DNA of 64,000 nucleotides from Dendrolimus kikuchii. Lineage: Eukaryota > Arthropoda > Insecta > Lepidoptera > Lasiocampidae. The stretch is from assembly GCA_019925095.2 (NCBI GenBank), contig CM034408.1:2542001-2606000 (forward strand), read 5' to 3'. The notes under the pieces were generated by a model. That model was not told the DNA's origin. It saw only the letters and a list, made by a program, of their open reading frames with translations, and ran no database searches. Made by a program: the position numbers and the translations under genes. This document shows, one piece after another, positions 22,801-32,100 of this stretch; the first letter of the stretch is position 1, and every line of letters starts with the position of its first letter.

Positions 22801-25800
22801 AGGAGTTCACACTCAACACACGTACAGAAGAGTTATATATATAAAAATTATATGGACTTAGTTTTTTTGGGATTACTATAACAATATGTAAAAACCGAAT
22901 TAAATTTTTATACAAGTAAAATAAAGCTAATGACTAGAGCTTCAAACGTGGTTTATACTTTGAGATTTCCTATAAAAGTGAGAATAGACTAGACTTGCGA
23001 AAATTTTCTTCAAGAAAAAGTCAAAATATAACGTTTTTTAGAAGCGAATTTTATTTATGATGTTTTCGCTATAAAGTATCTATATTATATTAAAAACCGC
23101 AACAATACCCTTTAATATATGGTCGTAAACTTAATTAATACTTAACCCTTAAGCTCACTAGTAGCACATATGTGTCCGCGATGACAGTGCTGATCGGCGT
23201 TTGTGCACGTGATCGTTAATTGTGTTGTTGTCTCCCTCTGTTTATATAGGAGTTGTATGATTTGTATGAAATGGGTATATTTTCTTGGTATATTACGAGA
23301 TGGTGATAGTGTTAGTCTTGCGGCTTTTTGGTATATCGATAAAAGGGTGAAGGGTTAAAGCTAACTTAAACTAACTAACAAATTATACATAGGGCGTTCA
23401 ATAAAATGGAAGACCAGCGTCAACTATGATTAAGTTTACATTTTTTAGTGGACGAATGTCATTTCTATTTCCATAACAATACTGACCTTCTTCTCTTTCT
23501 TGGACAGATTGACGATTCTCTTCTTATGTTTCTCCTCTTGTTTCTTCTTGTGCTTGATGTCGGCCTCAGCGTCCATATCTATGTCCCTGATCTTCAGGGT
23601 GAGGAGACAGTCCAGTGCTGACGGATGGAGCCGTTCACCGCGTCGCTTCACCAGTTGGTTTATAAGGCGTACAATCTGAAAGCAGTTTGATTTCAATGAA
23701 ACTATTCACAAAATCAACATGGATAAATTAATGATTAGAACTGACTGATGAAACTTTACAGTAATATAGTGTTACGACCTAGACGCCGACAAAGACAAAT
23801 TCACACGTGCATATCTATAGAAACATGACATTTGATTACCTTTCGCCATTTGGACTTATTTTGTTTACTTTGTGATTAGAAAACAGCCCATTGTGTGTCA
23901 TAATCTTTTATGGCAGTCATTAGCCCGGTGTGTCGGATTTAAAGTAAAAACTGATTCTAGGAAATTCGGTCCACGCGGCCGGGCAGACATATTGCATCTG
24001 TGCAGTATAAAGCAATGCCTCGACGGAGGGACGAGGAAATCGAGCGATAACCGCGAGCGAAGCAAGACTTGTGTACATTCGGTAATCTATTTAGTGACGG
24101 ACTTTGCGCGTGTTATTGAATTACGATCTTCAGCATTACGTTTGGGCTTATTGCGTTCGGTTATATTTGTATCTGTGTTATACGTTTTGTATAGTTCTAA
24201 TAAACTCTATAATAATTCCAACGGCATTTTAATTCGAGTCCTGCAACTCGTAACAATAGCTTACACATCAGAATAACAAGATAGGCTATAATTTATAAAG
24301 ATTTCTATTTCTATCCATGCAGGAACGGAGAAAGAATACAATTTTCTGCGGCCGGGCGGCCTGTCGTAAGAGGCGACTTAACAACCCACATCCAGATGGT
24401 AGGGCATTTGCCCGACTGGATGGCTACCACCCCTGGTCTAAAGTATGTCACCATAACAACCTCGAGTTGTGTTCCGGCATTAGTGACCAGGTTCCAGTTT
24501 CCCTTAAGAGAGCAGCAGCGCATTTGTAGCACCTTTGGTGTTGCAAATATCCATAGGCGATGGTAACCGCTTTCCATCAAGTGGGCCGTCTGCCTGTCTG
24601 CTGACCTCCTGCAATAAAAACAAAAAAAATTTAGTGTGAATTATCCAAAATATAATGATTTTTCCATCACCACGCGGATGCAACCGCGGGCGCATCTAGT
24701 AAATAAATAAAATAAAAAAGTCGGTTAATAATGTTTGTTTCCCCTGTTTGTTATATTAATTTTAGTAACACATTGACAGCTGTCAGATTGCCTACTGGCC
24801 ATAGGCCTCTTTCGGATTATGCCATGCTATGGCTCCTGGCTCCAGCACATGTATTCATTATAGTAATAGAATGCACTTACCGTAAGAGTGATCTCTCCTT
24901 TCTTATCCTCAGCAAAAACATTGGCACAGCTCTCAGACACAATATTCCTGGCCGATTCGTTTCTACAGTCAAGGTATGGTATCACACTCTGCGCTATGTT
25001 AGTTGCGTAGTTGAAATTGGGACGAGCGACCAACAAACCTGACATGCAACGGAGGGACACTACAGCCAGGCTGATTGTGGAGTCCTCAAGTTTTCTGAAA
25101 TCAGAAATGTATATCTTTACATATATAATACTACTGTATGTATCACAGAAGTGTTCCTAAGCCGCTGGACCGATGTTGATGAAATTGGACCCGGCAGGTG
25201 GCGCTGCAATCGGTTTTGTTAAAACTGTTAAAACCTATGTTTTGTTTATTATCAAAGCACTACTAGCGACTTTTAGAAAAGTATTTAAATGTTCCATTGC
25301 ACTGAAAATCAGCGTTGTGTCAGATATTGTTCCGACACAGCAATATGCTGAGTGCAAACCTTGTTTGCTCAAAATGCGGCGTACAAATTCTCAAAATATG
25401 CTTCGTGTATAAAAATGTATTAAGGAATGTAATTGCGTCGCAATTTCTTCGAATAAAGTTTTTCTTTCTTTCTTTCTTTCATTGACTTTATATACTTTTT
25501 ATTCCTCCTGTCATTGTGACAGCAAATACAGAATTGCATCTGGCTCAGTATAATCTATTATTTTTTTTCTCCTAAATTACTACAGCTTTATAAACTGCAA
25601 CTCTGTGTGGGACTCAGATCCCACAAGTGTCTACATTTTTATTTTATTTTATTAGGGCAGGACAATGTCTTTATTATGTAATTTTTTGGATAATTTATAT
25701 TAATTATTATCTTTTTATTTCCCACTTTAAATCTAAGATTCATGGCCGCTTCCTATACCTTACTATTCTTTCACTTGCCCAACCATCACTCGAATTTTGA

Positions 25801-28800
25801 CATTACATGTATGGAGCTTATTATGTAAGACAAATGAACGGTTAGTACAATATAAGAATGGGCCATTAGTAGTTGCATCTATCACCTATAATTCTTTATT
25901 TGTTAGTACAGTAAATACGGCCAGGTACCTTGTGTCCCCCTTCTTCTGTCGGAGCACAGACGCGGCCTTCTCAAGTCGCTGAAGATACCTTTTATAAAAC
26001 TCGAGCAGTTCCTTTTCATACTTGTATAGAGCTAATGTATCCTTTTTTACTGTAAAGTTTAATATATACATATTTTTTATATTTTAAGTATTGCAACATT
26101 TTAACAAATACAACACAAAATTTGATTACTATATTTTTTACTGTCTATTACTTTCTTCAAGTAATTACTATTTTTTTTACCTACTAACAATTTATATATT
26201 TAAATTTGGTAAAATGTCCAATGTAGAAAAAACATTCATGATTATACTATAATGATGATTATAATATGATGATTATATATATTATAATCATCATTATAAT
26301 CATAACCATTATCATGATTATAATATATAAGCCATAATGGCGGTAGTTGACTTTTTTTTAAAGTACGGCGGTAGCGTTCGCTAGCAGCACGTGCGTGTAC
26401 ACGTGCGCAGCGTCATCGCTCCGCCTACCTCCCACTACGCTTAGAGTATAAAACGGACCGCTCCTTTGTATCGGCACGCATTTCCAACGAATGCGTCGTG
26501 GAGTAAGGACCATTGTCTTTCGACAATCAGTACGGCTCTAATACTAGACGTAGAACACTGTCCCAGACGGTCAGTACTGTCTAAATAGCGGTGGTGCGTG
26601 GAACGTTGTGTTTAACAGTCAGCACAGCCCTAAGTGACCGCCCAATCTCTCCATATCTAACTGTTATTGGTTTTGATTTATTACTTAGTTTGTGTCCTAT
26701 TGAACTATTAAGTTTATTTTTGTTTACAATTATATTTTTTTATTATTTTCCACTTCTGGTCGCTAAATATACACATATACAATACATAGTCATATAATAA
26801 CCTCAAACATCCAAATGATCTGCTTATGAAACATATATAACGTAATATAAGGAACATACAAGTGGATGGATGCAGAAGTCGTGGAAGGCCACGACACACC
26901 TTCCATGATCAAATTGATTGTGTACTAGTGGAGGGTGATGTCAGGAGCCTTAAGAACAGACGAGCGTGCATGACAAAAGTTATGAATGTCAAAGAAGCAA
27001 GTGAGGTGTGTAAGAATGGGCCTAAATGGCGCTCTGTTGTTCGTGCCTACCCCGCAAGGGAATTGGCGTGAAGTTATGTATGTATGTATGTATGTATAAG
27101 GAACATTAAACAAAAGATTATACAATAATACACAAGTTCTTTTTTAATGCTATTTAGCTAGCAAATTTCCAACGGAATTTGCTTCCTCTCTTTAGAACAG
27201 TTATAACAACTGGTAGTTTTATTTTTTATTACAGGAGTTCAGCAGACAGGCAGACGCCCACTTGATGGAAAGCGGTTACCATCGCCTATGGACATTTGCA
27301 ACACCAAACGTGCTACAAATGTGCTGCTGCTCTCTTAAGGGAGACTGGAACCTGGTCACTAATGCCAAAACATAACTAAAGGATTTAGACCAGGGGTGGT
27401 AGCCATCCAGTCGGGCAAATGCCCTACTACCTGGCGAAAAGTAAGTAAGTAGTAATTGTATAATATTGAATTAACAAAATAGTAACTTAAAGTCAGTTTT
27501 TCATTCATCTTTCTTGACAGAAGTGCTTTTTGATTTTAAGAATAGAATAAATATTTAATGGCAGTTTAAGGATTGCAGTTTTATTTGATTAAAAATGAAC
27601 CACAGTTGTTGGGTATTTTTTTTTTACATAAACTTACTACTTGTACATTACTTTTTGTTCTATTACTAGGCTGTTATTCATGTTCACAGATTTGATTTTA
27701 CTAATCTACAGGATTTAATATTATCTGGTTAAATCTAATACTCACATTTAACATTTGAATAATCCTGATGTCTTATATGGTAATCTGGCAATATATCCTT
27801 GAAGACCTCGAACACTGAGAGGGTGGCCAATTTTCTTATTGAATGGAGGTTGAGTGCATCATCTTTGAGTCTCTCTTCCATTAGGTATAAAATAGGAAAT
27901 AAATTTTTGAGCTAGAAAAATGATAGACCATCACTTAGATATTCTGCTTGTTTAAATTTAAAGAGATTGTGGTCATGTGCCATGGTGAAAAGAGGAATAC
28001 CCTGGTTTATAGTGTACTCTGTCGACTGTCTCAATGATATGGGGCTCCTAATATACAGGGACTATGATATGATGTGTGTAAACAAAAGTACATGAATATT
28101 ACTCACAAGCACAAATTCTAATTAATTAGAGTAAGACATATAAAACACTTAAGAGCTTCTTAGACTAATCTGCATTTAAGTAAGGCAAGAAATTAAATAT
28201 CAATAAAAGAAAGAAATTGTAAATATAAAATTTTGACAAAACTCTTAGTAATAACAATTGTTTGAATTAAGTTCAAATAAAAAGTAACTGCAGTTAAAGT
28301 TAGCTGCAGGGGTTTGAGTAAGTTGAGTGGCGCATCTAGGTTGGATACTCATTGTATGGGTGACGCACCACTGGCGAAAGCCTGTGGCTCAATGGCCCGA
28401 GAGGGGATTATAAAATAAGAAGTTGTTGTACTTTTGCAGTACATTTTTTTTTATACATGGGGAAATGCGTTGCCGCACCGTCGGCCGCGCAGAGAGTGTT
28501 CGCGGCCGGTGTATGAAGCTCCCCGACGCCGATGTGCGTTGGCACGACCAACGCCGGGTATACGCCCTAAAACCCCATGGGTGCCTTCTTCCGCCCGAGT
28601 AGCCGGAGCGGTGAAACTGCCCTGACTCTGAGAGGGTCGCATGGTCACTCACGCCCTCTCGCGGCATTGGTGCGGGCGGAGGCCTGTCAAGTCCCAGAGA
28701 CCTCGACGCCCGCCCGTGGCTTCTTTTCACAATGGCGTTAGTACAATAATTTCTTGATTGATCGTAATTTAACTTAGATGATATTTAAAGAAACCTTATC

Positions 28801-31445
28801 GTTTACGTGATGTACTCGCCAATATTCTAATCATTATTAAATATATTTACACATTTATGAGATTGGGAAATGACTGATACAGACCAATGTCCAATCTCAT
28901 TGGCAACTCTAACAGCGATATCATCTGGTTTTAAATAGCATCACATTCATGTATTAATCATAGTCTTTAACTGTGCTAAATTATGCATGAATAAATTGCT
29001 GGATAAAACGTGACGCAACATTAGCAAAGTAAGCAGATATATAAATATACTCTACTCTAACTATTACTAAGAATAAAAACAAAATTCTGATAAAAATGAG
29101 ATACAGGGAACTTAAACAGTCTAAGGGAGTGAGTAATCAAAAAAGGAAAAAAAACGAGCAAAGCATGAGTAACCTTTTTCTCAGGACTCTCCAGCAAAGA
29201 AGAGCACAATGCTCCAATCCGTAGCTTGTCATGTTGTAAACGGTCTCTCCTTGCAGCCAGTAGTTCAACAGCACTAATAACACCGTCCTCCTGATCCACA
29301 CCCTCAGGGGTTTCACCCTCTTCTCCTGTACCTTGACCAGAGTCTGATTCGCCGGAATCTGAGTCCATAGGTTGGATGTGTGTTTGTGTTTCTGTTTGCT
29401 CTGGTTTGTCTTCTTCAGTTTCCGATTCTGTAATTTATAGAAAAGCGCTTTTCTAGGGGGTGTACATGAATAAACACATTGACAGATTGGTTATCTCAAT
29501 GTACAGGTTTCATTACAATGTTTTCCTTCACTGTTGTAAGCACATGGTAATTATGACAATTTGGACATTAGGTTAGAAAACTACTCAAGTGATGCATGCG
29601 TTCCGGCCAGGATTTGAATCCACACCCTTTGACCATCAGACGTATGCGCTATCCGTGACTCTACCGCAACTTGTGGTACCACGACTAAGCTGTACTGAAT
29701 CCAACACAAAAACAATAATTAAAATCTGTTCAAAAACGAAAATGTTAAGACTGAGCATACCTAAAAACTTCTTTCCTTTGTTTGAAGTCTGCTGAAAACT
29801 TGCTTTTTATAACAAGCACAAAACTTGTACAATAATTATTAATATAGGGTAATAGTATTTATATAAATACATAAAATAAAGTCCTAATCTTATTATAATG
29901 ACTACTGGCAGATACCATCACACTCTTCCGCCATCTCCTGCAGGCCTTGTTTGGTCTTAATAGGTAGCAATGGTCTGAGCTTCTTAACTGGGTTTTCAGC
30001 CAGGTCTTTTTCATATTTATCTTCCAAATCACTGCCTGAGTCATTGTCTGTATCTGCACCGCTATCACTGCCTACAGCAACTCTGGACGGACGTTCTTTC
30101 TTTTCCCTTTTACGTTTTTTTCCTGATCTGTTAAAACAAAAGATTTATTGAAAAATCAGAACATAGACTTACAATTGTTGATACATCAGACCAAAAAATC
30201 TGTCACAAATTTTAAAAGTGTGCCGTTTGTTTTAAAACCGTTTTAGCTGATTGCTAGTGATTCTCTGTTTTAACAAGAATAATATATTAACAAATGCCTG
30301 ACTAGAAAGCAAAAAAAGCTATTTTACAGAACATCAGTTTCTATATTTCAAAATAGTGCAGCTGCTTTGTACAATAAAAAAAATGTTAATTTAGCTGCAG
30401 AACATGCATTGTATATACACATATGTCCATCTTATGGCTAAAATTGGGCCCCCATATAGATTAGATTATTTTGGTATAGTTGATATTAGATTATTTTGAT
30501 TACCGATCTTACTACATAGTAGTCATTGTCTTCAAAGGATTTAAAGACTAATATTTGTTTACCATGTTTAAAGACAATCATATGATAATGAGATTTTAAT
30601 TTTACATAATATAATTGAAAACAATACTAATAAAAAGAAAACATCACAATACTTTATATAAATACATGACTTTGCAGAGCATGCATGGACTCTGTATATA
30701 AACCTAGTTTTTTATTTGAACATATTTTTTTATAAGCAAAACATTGGACAATATAACACTGTCTTATATTCAAATTTCTGCAGTTTATATTCTACAATTT
30801 CTCAGATACAAATGCTCCAGTACTAGACTCAGGCTTCTTTACTTTCTAGGGGGAACATGCAGTACAGCAATCTCATTTGTCTAAGGAGTTTATCATATAT
30901 TGGGTCCTAAAACTGCCTAAGTAATGCATGATTTCTGGCCAGGAACTGAACCCACATGTGGGGATATGAAACGCGAGTGCGTTACCCATTACGCTACCAA
31001 TATTATTTCACCATATGAAATAAAAGGACTTATACAAATTTTCTAACTTCATTACAACAAAATACAAACTTGTTAACTTTCTCTTCTTCAGGTATATTAG
31101 ACAACAACTGCGGTTGCTTAGACAGCCTATTCATTATATATTTCTGTTCCTCCTCATCTAGCATATCGGCTAATTCATCATCAGAAGCTGATTCACTATC
31201 GCTGCTATATTCCACTTGAGGCTTGATCGGTTGTTTTTGCTTCTGTATTTTATGTTTGTGCCGCTGTAGCTTCAGTTTACCTTGTTTCTTCATTTTGTTC
31301 GTCGTCTGATTGTTTCTTTTTACCTTACTAATCTTAGACTTGCCTTTTTTCTGTGAAAGTTCAACATGAAATTGATGAGAATAATGGTTAGTATTTACCA
31401 GAATCGTATTGTGAGTAGGTAGGGACAGTAGATACTAACAGCCAT
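11459..31445 (-). CDS. Noc3: Nucleolar complex protein 3 homologue (whole gene, 12 exons seen)
   Basis: Exons in transcript order: 31440-31445, 31070-31350, 29916-30127, 29174-29427, 27746-27911, 25929-26049, 24881-25094, 23487-23675, 19472-19653, 17710-17918, 12818-13029, 11459-11636. Phases agree at every junction except 17710 to 13029. Together they encode about 740 residues colinear with NOC3/NOC3L (about 800 aa): a basic N-terminus, an acidic region, the DKYEK and LLPIK motifs, the NOC3 domain (VFEVFKDILPDYHIR), then the CBF/Mak21 domain (GLAKFTHVINLEYYSDL, LRRHYHP). In the known family this protein pairs with Noc2 on pre-60S particles in nucleolus and nucleoplasm and also has replication-licensing roles. 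It starts divergently from Loco. One internal exon of about 60 residues is not found. Confidence 0.88.
11763..11990 (+). mobile_element. SINE-B, tRNA-derived, copy 1
   Basis: The head has A-box-like TAGTTGAGCGGG and a B box GGTTCGATTCC (11827-11837). The body continues ATTTACTATGGTCTGGGTGT and ends near GTGTGTTTGTCTGCCG. Lies in the last Noc3 intron. Confidence 0.7.
12062..12292 (-). mobile_element. SINE-B, copy 2, inverted to copy 1
   Basis: Minus-strand copy about 70 bp from the first, ending GGCTTAGCCCGCTCAACCAC on the plus strand. The two form an inverted pair inside one Noc3 intron and could fold together in pre-mRNA. Confidence 0.7.
12293..12817. other. Rest of the last Noc3 intron
   Basis: AT-rich, no repeat or exon recognised. 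The donor GTGAGT of the preceding exon lies at its upper edge. Confidence 0.5.
12818..13029 (-). CDS. Noc3: Noc3 exon with LRRHYHP motif
   Basis: Acceptor TTTCAG, phase 0, donor CT|GTGAGT. Encodes QSKAVSALLEFETEMMGSGK and ATHELASLRRHYHPTVREAA, matching the CBF/Mak21 end of NOC3 (LHALRRHYHPIVQ). The phase-0 start is incompatible with the phase-1 end of 17710-17918: direct joining gives TAA after two codons. Confidence 0.88.
13232..13286 (-). mobile_element. SINE-A, 3'-end stub
   Basis: Only the tail part remains: GGAGTTCAGCAGACAGGCAG, then CCACTTGATGGAAAG. Confidence 0.75.
14439..14614 (-). mobile_element. LINE-A, 5'-truncated copy
   Basis: Flanked by the 12-bp duplication GGCAGAATAGTA (14427-14438 and 14615-14626). 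Carries only the last part of the ORF2 tail and the (ATAC)n end. Confidence 0.85.
16051..16160. repeat. Penelope-like fragment (copy P3), arms nearly fused
   Basis: AATAAAACTATGTTTTAACG and its inverse GTTAAAACGTAGTTTTATTA are separated by only about 40 bp. The fragment is followed by the GTCGCGAAAACTTAAGAAAG block seen at the other copies. Confidence 0.55.
16585..16652. repeat. Hairpin with perfect 20-bp arms
   Basis: ATCTGGGGTCAGTTTGGTCC at 16585-16604 and its complement at 16633-16652. Pairing continues imperfectly toward the centre. Confidence 0.8.
16708..16739. repeat. Perfect 32-bp palindrome centred on TGACGTCA
   Basis: The half-site CGTACTTACTTATGAC is followed directly by its exact complement. 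The centre is the CREB/ATF consensus TGACGTCA. It lies in a Noc3 intron; function unknown. Confidence 0.85.
16887..17335 (+). mobile_element. LTR, family 2, partial solo copy
   Basis: Starts TGTTACAACCTAGGCGCCGA and shares GTGACGGACTTTGCGCG and CTAATAAA with the complete LTR at 23770-24255. The last 30-40 bp and the terminal CGTAACA are missing or replaced, so the 3' edge is approximate. Confidence 0.65.
17710..17918 (-). CDS. Noc3: Noc3 exon, CBF domain
   Basis: Acceptor ATGTAG; the first base completes a Lys codon from 19472-19473. Encodes FTHVINLEYYSDLVSILAHL and SGDSLNVDPAKFHAYLY up to NVHAG. Family counterpart: FAHLINVEFFDDL and DVLNIDPLKFYTHLY. Ends G|GTGAGC, leaving one base for an exon that is not found. 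Confidence 0.9.
18100..18830 (+). repeat. T element, copy 1, with a central hairpin
   Basis: The left part is a hairpin: arms at about 18234-18286 and 18308-18362 around AAAGCGTGGGGTGC. The right part (18530-18800: GCCAAGACAAGTAAAACGAG, CTATGGCCACCTTCCGACTC) recurs at 32770-33060 in reverse and at 45270-45520. No coding sequence; the matching short ORFs on both strands are incidental. Confidence 0.65.
18956..19105. repeat. Foldback MITE
   Basis: Arms of about 60 bp beginning ACGGACAAGTGGCAAAACGA and ending with the complement, spaced by about 25 bp. Confidence 0.75.
19472..19653 (-). CDS. Noc3: Noc3 exon
   Basis: Acceptor ATAATAG, phase 0. Encodes RAKKLKEVERELLETEAQES, then TVFHIYFRLLKTAPRSKLL, ending GLA plus AA before GTGAGT. 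Matches NOC3L [20 protein letters not shown]. Confidence 0.92.
19778..19800. repeat. (TA)n microsatellite
   Basis: Simple TA dinucleotide run just upstream of the LINE-B fragment. Confidence 0.8.
19800..20090 (+). mobile_element. LINE-B 3' end: ORF2 C-terminus and 3' UTR
   Basis: Encodes RRGVHPHFLELPRSTMQRL, FIPRTTMIWRELPAEVFPL and YEMGSFTKGVIKFLRGRQ, the C-terminal signature of CR1/Jockey-type ORF2. The frame stops at 20024-20026. The 3' end (20007-20090) carries TCCATAGGCGACGG and CATCAAGTGGGCCGTCCGCC plus a poly(A) run, and matches the SINE-A tail. Confidence 0.8.
20630..20965 (+). mobile_element. SINE-C, tRNA-like
   Basis: B box GGTTCGATCCC at 20718-20728. The body has CTTAGGCAGTTTTCTGATCT and ACCTGCACATCGAGATG, and the end has CAAGCCCAGCAGTGGGA. 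Reverse copies occur at 42185-42455, 29480-29700 and 30880-31010. Confidence 0.7.
21028..21823 (-). mobile_element. Solo LTR, family 2, carrying a LINE-A insertion
   Basis: Minus-strand LTR starting TGTTACGACC at 21823, flanked by ATAT duplications (21024-21027 and 21824-21827). LINE-A (21095-21414) sits inside it, so without that insert the LTR is about 460 bp, close to the 486-bp copy at 23770. Confidence 0.85.
21095..21414 (-). mobile_element. LINE-A nested in the family-2 LTR
   Basis: Flanked by the 13-bp duplication ATTAGAACTATAC (21082-21094 and 21415-21427), which is LTR sequence. ORF2 C-terminal part from the MLRWFGHVERM region to RAYPARELA. Confidence 0.9.
21850..22060. repeat. Penelope-like inverted element (copy P4)
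   Basis: Inverted arms of AATAAAACTACGTTTTAACG. Between them lie CCGTGATCACGG, a GGTCACT/AGTGGCC stem with GAAA loop, and GAAACGTCGG (21955-21992). Confidence 0.55.
22390..22860. repeat. Decayed dispersed repeats
   Basis: About 22390-22640 is related in reverse to 42470-42900 and 47850-48230 (GCGCTGCAATCGCG, ACCTATGTTGTCATAAACAA). About 22648-22855 (CTGTCCCGGCAGACGTTGTT, CGGTCCAGCCGTTTAGGAGG) recurs at about 34320-34500, 51940-52125 and 63700-64000. Confidence 0.55.
23142..23358. mobile_element. piggyBac-like MITE, 209 bp
   Basis: TTAA duplications at 23142-23145 and 23355-23358, with termini CCCTTAAGC and GTGAAGGG. The interior matches the copies at 1634 and 35013. Confidence 0.7.
23487..23675 (-). 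CDS. Noc3: Noc3 exon, lysine-rich helix
   Basis: Acceptor CTTTCAG, donor AAG|GTCAGT, phase 0 at both ends, 63 codons. Encodes IVRLINQLVKRRGERLHPSA and CLLTLKIRDIDMDAEADIKH, then NLSKKEKK. Matches NOC3L YEVRPEMLKTFLCLRIKEV. Confidence 0.92.
23770..24255 (+). mobile_element. Solo LTR, family 2, complete (486 bp)
   Basis: Starts TGTTACGACCTAGACGCCGA and ends CTCGTAACA, with ATAG duplications at 23766-23769 and 24256-24259. It contains GTATAAAGC (TATA-like) and AATAAAC near the end. A TG...CA terminus with a 4-bp duplication fits a Ty3/gypsy-type element. Confidence 0.88.
24316..24625 (+). mobile_element. SINE-A, near full-length copy
   Basis: From CATGCAGGAACGGAGAAAG to the A-rich end after CTCCTGCAATAAAA. 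In a Noc3 intron, antisense to Noc3. Confidence 0.88.
24881..25094 (-). CDS. Noc3: Noc3 exon
   Basis: Acceptor TTTCAG; its first base completes Arg (AG+A). Encodes KLEDSTISLAVVSLRCMSGL and NFNYATNIAQSVIPYLDCR, up to GEITLT before GTAAGT. Matches NOC3L LCELLVALPHFNFHNNI. Confidence 0.92.
25095..25928. other. Noc3 intron with a LINE-like 3' end
   Basis: About 25180-25500 ends in AATAAAGTTTTTCTTTCTTT and a (CTTT)n run, typical of a decayed LINE tail. A similar GTCGCAATTT...TTTCTTTC end occurs at about 43590-43635. Confidence 0.45.
25929..26049 (-). CDS. Noc3: Noc3 exon
   Basis: Acceptor TTTACAG; T+TA makes Leu. Encodes KKDTLALYKYEKELLEFYKR and YLQRLEKAASVLRQKKGDT, leaving AG before GTACCT. Matches NOC3L VSQYKFYLENLEQMVKDW. 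Confidence 0.9.
26230..26640. other. AT palindrome, then a possible LTR-like promoter block
   Basis: 26245-26310 is an AT-rich interrupted palindrome (ATAATGATGATTATAAT and its complement). About 26335-26640 is GC-richer, with GAGTATAAAACGG (TATA box) near 26446 followed by repeated AGTACTG-like motifs. It could be part of a third LTR family. No boundaries or duplications could be fixed. Confidence 0.35.
26858..27094 (+). mobile_element. LINE-A, 5'-truncated copy
   Basis: Flanked by the 12-bp duplication TATAAGGAACAT (26846-26857 and 27095-27106). Encodes DGCRSRGRPRHTFHDQI through RAYPARELA. Confidence 0.9.
27232..27435 (-). mobile_element. SINE-A, 5'-truncated copy
   Basis: From TATTACAGGAGTTCAGCAGA to CCCTACTACCTGG, with a small internal deletion near 27380. 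Confidence 0.82.
27746..27911 (-). CDS. Noc3: Noc3 exon, NOC3 domain core
   Basis: Acceptor TTTTTCTAG, phase 0. Encodes LKNLFPILYLMEERLKDDAL and IRKLATLSVFEVFKDILPDY, then HIRHQDYSNVK plus T before GTGAGT. Matches NOC3L [20 protein letters not shown]. Confidence 0.92.
27912..29173. other. Noc3 intron with a GC-rich insert
   Basis: About 28300-28745 is strikingly GC-rich (CGCACCGTCGGCCGCGCAGA, CGAGTAGCCGGAGCGGTGAA) in an AT-rich intron. It has a minus-strand ORF of 113 codons rich in R, S, P and G. It resembles a LINE 5' region more than a host exon; the family is not recognised. The rest is AT-rich. Confidence 0.4.
29174..29427 (-). CDS. Noc3: Noc3 exon
   Basis: Acceptor ATTACAG; G+AA makes Glu. 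Encodes SETEEDKPEQTETQTHIQPM, an acidic GE/DS stretch, then AARRDRLQHDKLRIGALCSS and LLESPEKK before GTTACT. Matches NOC3L [20 protein letters not shown]. Confidence 0.9.
29480..29700 (-). mobile_element. SINE-C copy
   Basis: Minus-strand copy with GATGCATGCGTTCCGGCCAG and TTTTCCTTCACTGTTGTAAG. Lies between Noc3 exons. Confidence 0.65.
29916..30127 (-). CDS. Noc3: Noc3 exon with DKYEK and LLPIK motifs
   Basis: Acceptor TTAACAG; AA+A makes Lys. Encodes SGKKRKREKKERPSRVAVGS, an acidic run, then LEDKYEKDLAENPVKKLRPL and LPIKTKQGLQEMAEECD before GTATCT. Matches NOC3L IIDKYEKIPRTL and LLPIKDKSGI. Confidence 0.9.
30880..31010 (-). mobile_element. SINE-C fragment
   Basis: CTGCCTAAGTAATGCATGAT and GCGTTACCCATTACGCTACC match the tRNA-like half of SINE-C. 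Confidence 0.6.
31070..31350 (-). CDS. Noc3: Noc3 exon, basic N-terminus
   Basis: Acceptor TTTCACAG, phase 0; donor AA|GTTTGT leaves two bases that match the next exon. Encodes KKGKSKISKVKRNNQTTNKM, then KLKLQRHKHKIQKQKQ and an acidic SASDDELADMLDEEEQKY. Basic then acidic is the NOC3 pattern. The ATG at 31293 is possible, but upstream residues are open and family-like, so it is not chosen as the start. Confidence 0.85.
31440..31445 (-). CDS. Noc3: Noc3 start exon, ATG plus one codon (proposed)
   Basis: AAAATGGCT followed by GTTAGT would give Met-Ala and join in phase 0 to KKGKSK. The donor is non-optimal and the coding piece is only 6 bases, so this is a proposal. Confidence 0.5.
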
Positions 31446-32100
31446 TTTGAGATAAAAGATTCTTGATTATATCAGAATAGGATAAATAATTGTTAAGAAT
31501 TTTCTTAAAGTTATAATAAATACAACAACAAAACAACGTGGTTTCTCAAGTTATTTGACAATTTGATTTGACAGTTTACACTATGAAAGTGATTTGACGG
31601 TAACATGAGCAAACATGAGTCAAAATGATACCGTCATCGTCCACTGTTATATAATTTTTTAAATTATAGTTTGAATTTGCTAGCTTTTCAACCGTAATTT
31701 TAGACATAATAGAAAAAAAACCAAACATATAAATATGAATTACTTAAAAATAATTATCTCTATTAAAAATAAATTATTATGATCTATAATCATAATCATT
31801 TATTTTAATAAAAAAACATCAATTTTATTTATAAACAAAACATTTTTGTCTAGTCAAAAGTAAGTTCGAATTGAACGCATCCAAACTTTCTAAACGTCTG
31901 TTAAAAAGTTACAAAAGACCTAGAAACTTTCCTATTTCTTGTTTTTCTAGTTTTTATTACTTCAAATCTTGTTGAAAAGTCATAAATTCTTTTCAGTAAA
32001 TCTTTATGTTCTATTTTATTACTAAAATCTCCTAAGCATGTCTTATGAAAAGTTTTCGAATTTTAATAAAGTTCTTTAAAAATTCCGCGAAGTTTATAAC
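31446..32100. promoter_or_regulatory. Divergent intergenic region between Noc3 and Loco
   Basis: About 655 bp separate the proposed Noc3 ATG and the Loco PDZ ATG, transcribed away from each other. It is AT-rich, with no TATA box that I can assign to either gene. TGACAATTTGATTTGACAG near 31556 shows a local TTTGA(C) repetition. It probably holds both 5' UTRs and a shared promoter. Confidence 0.5.
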
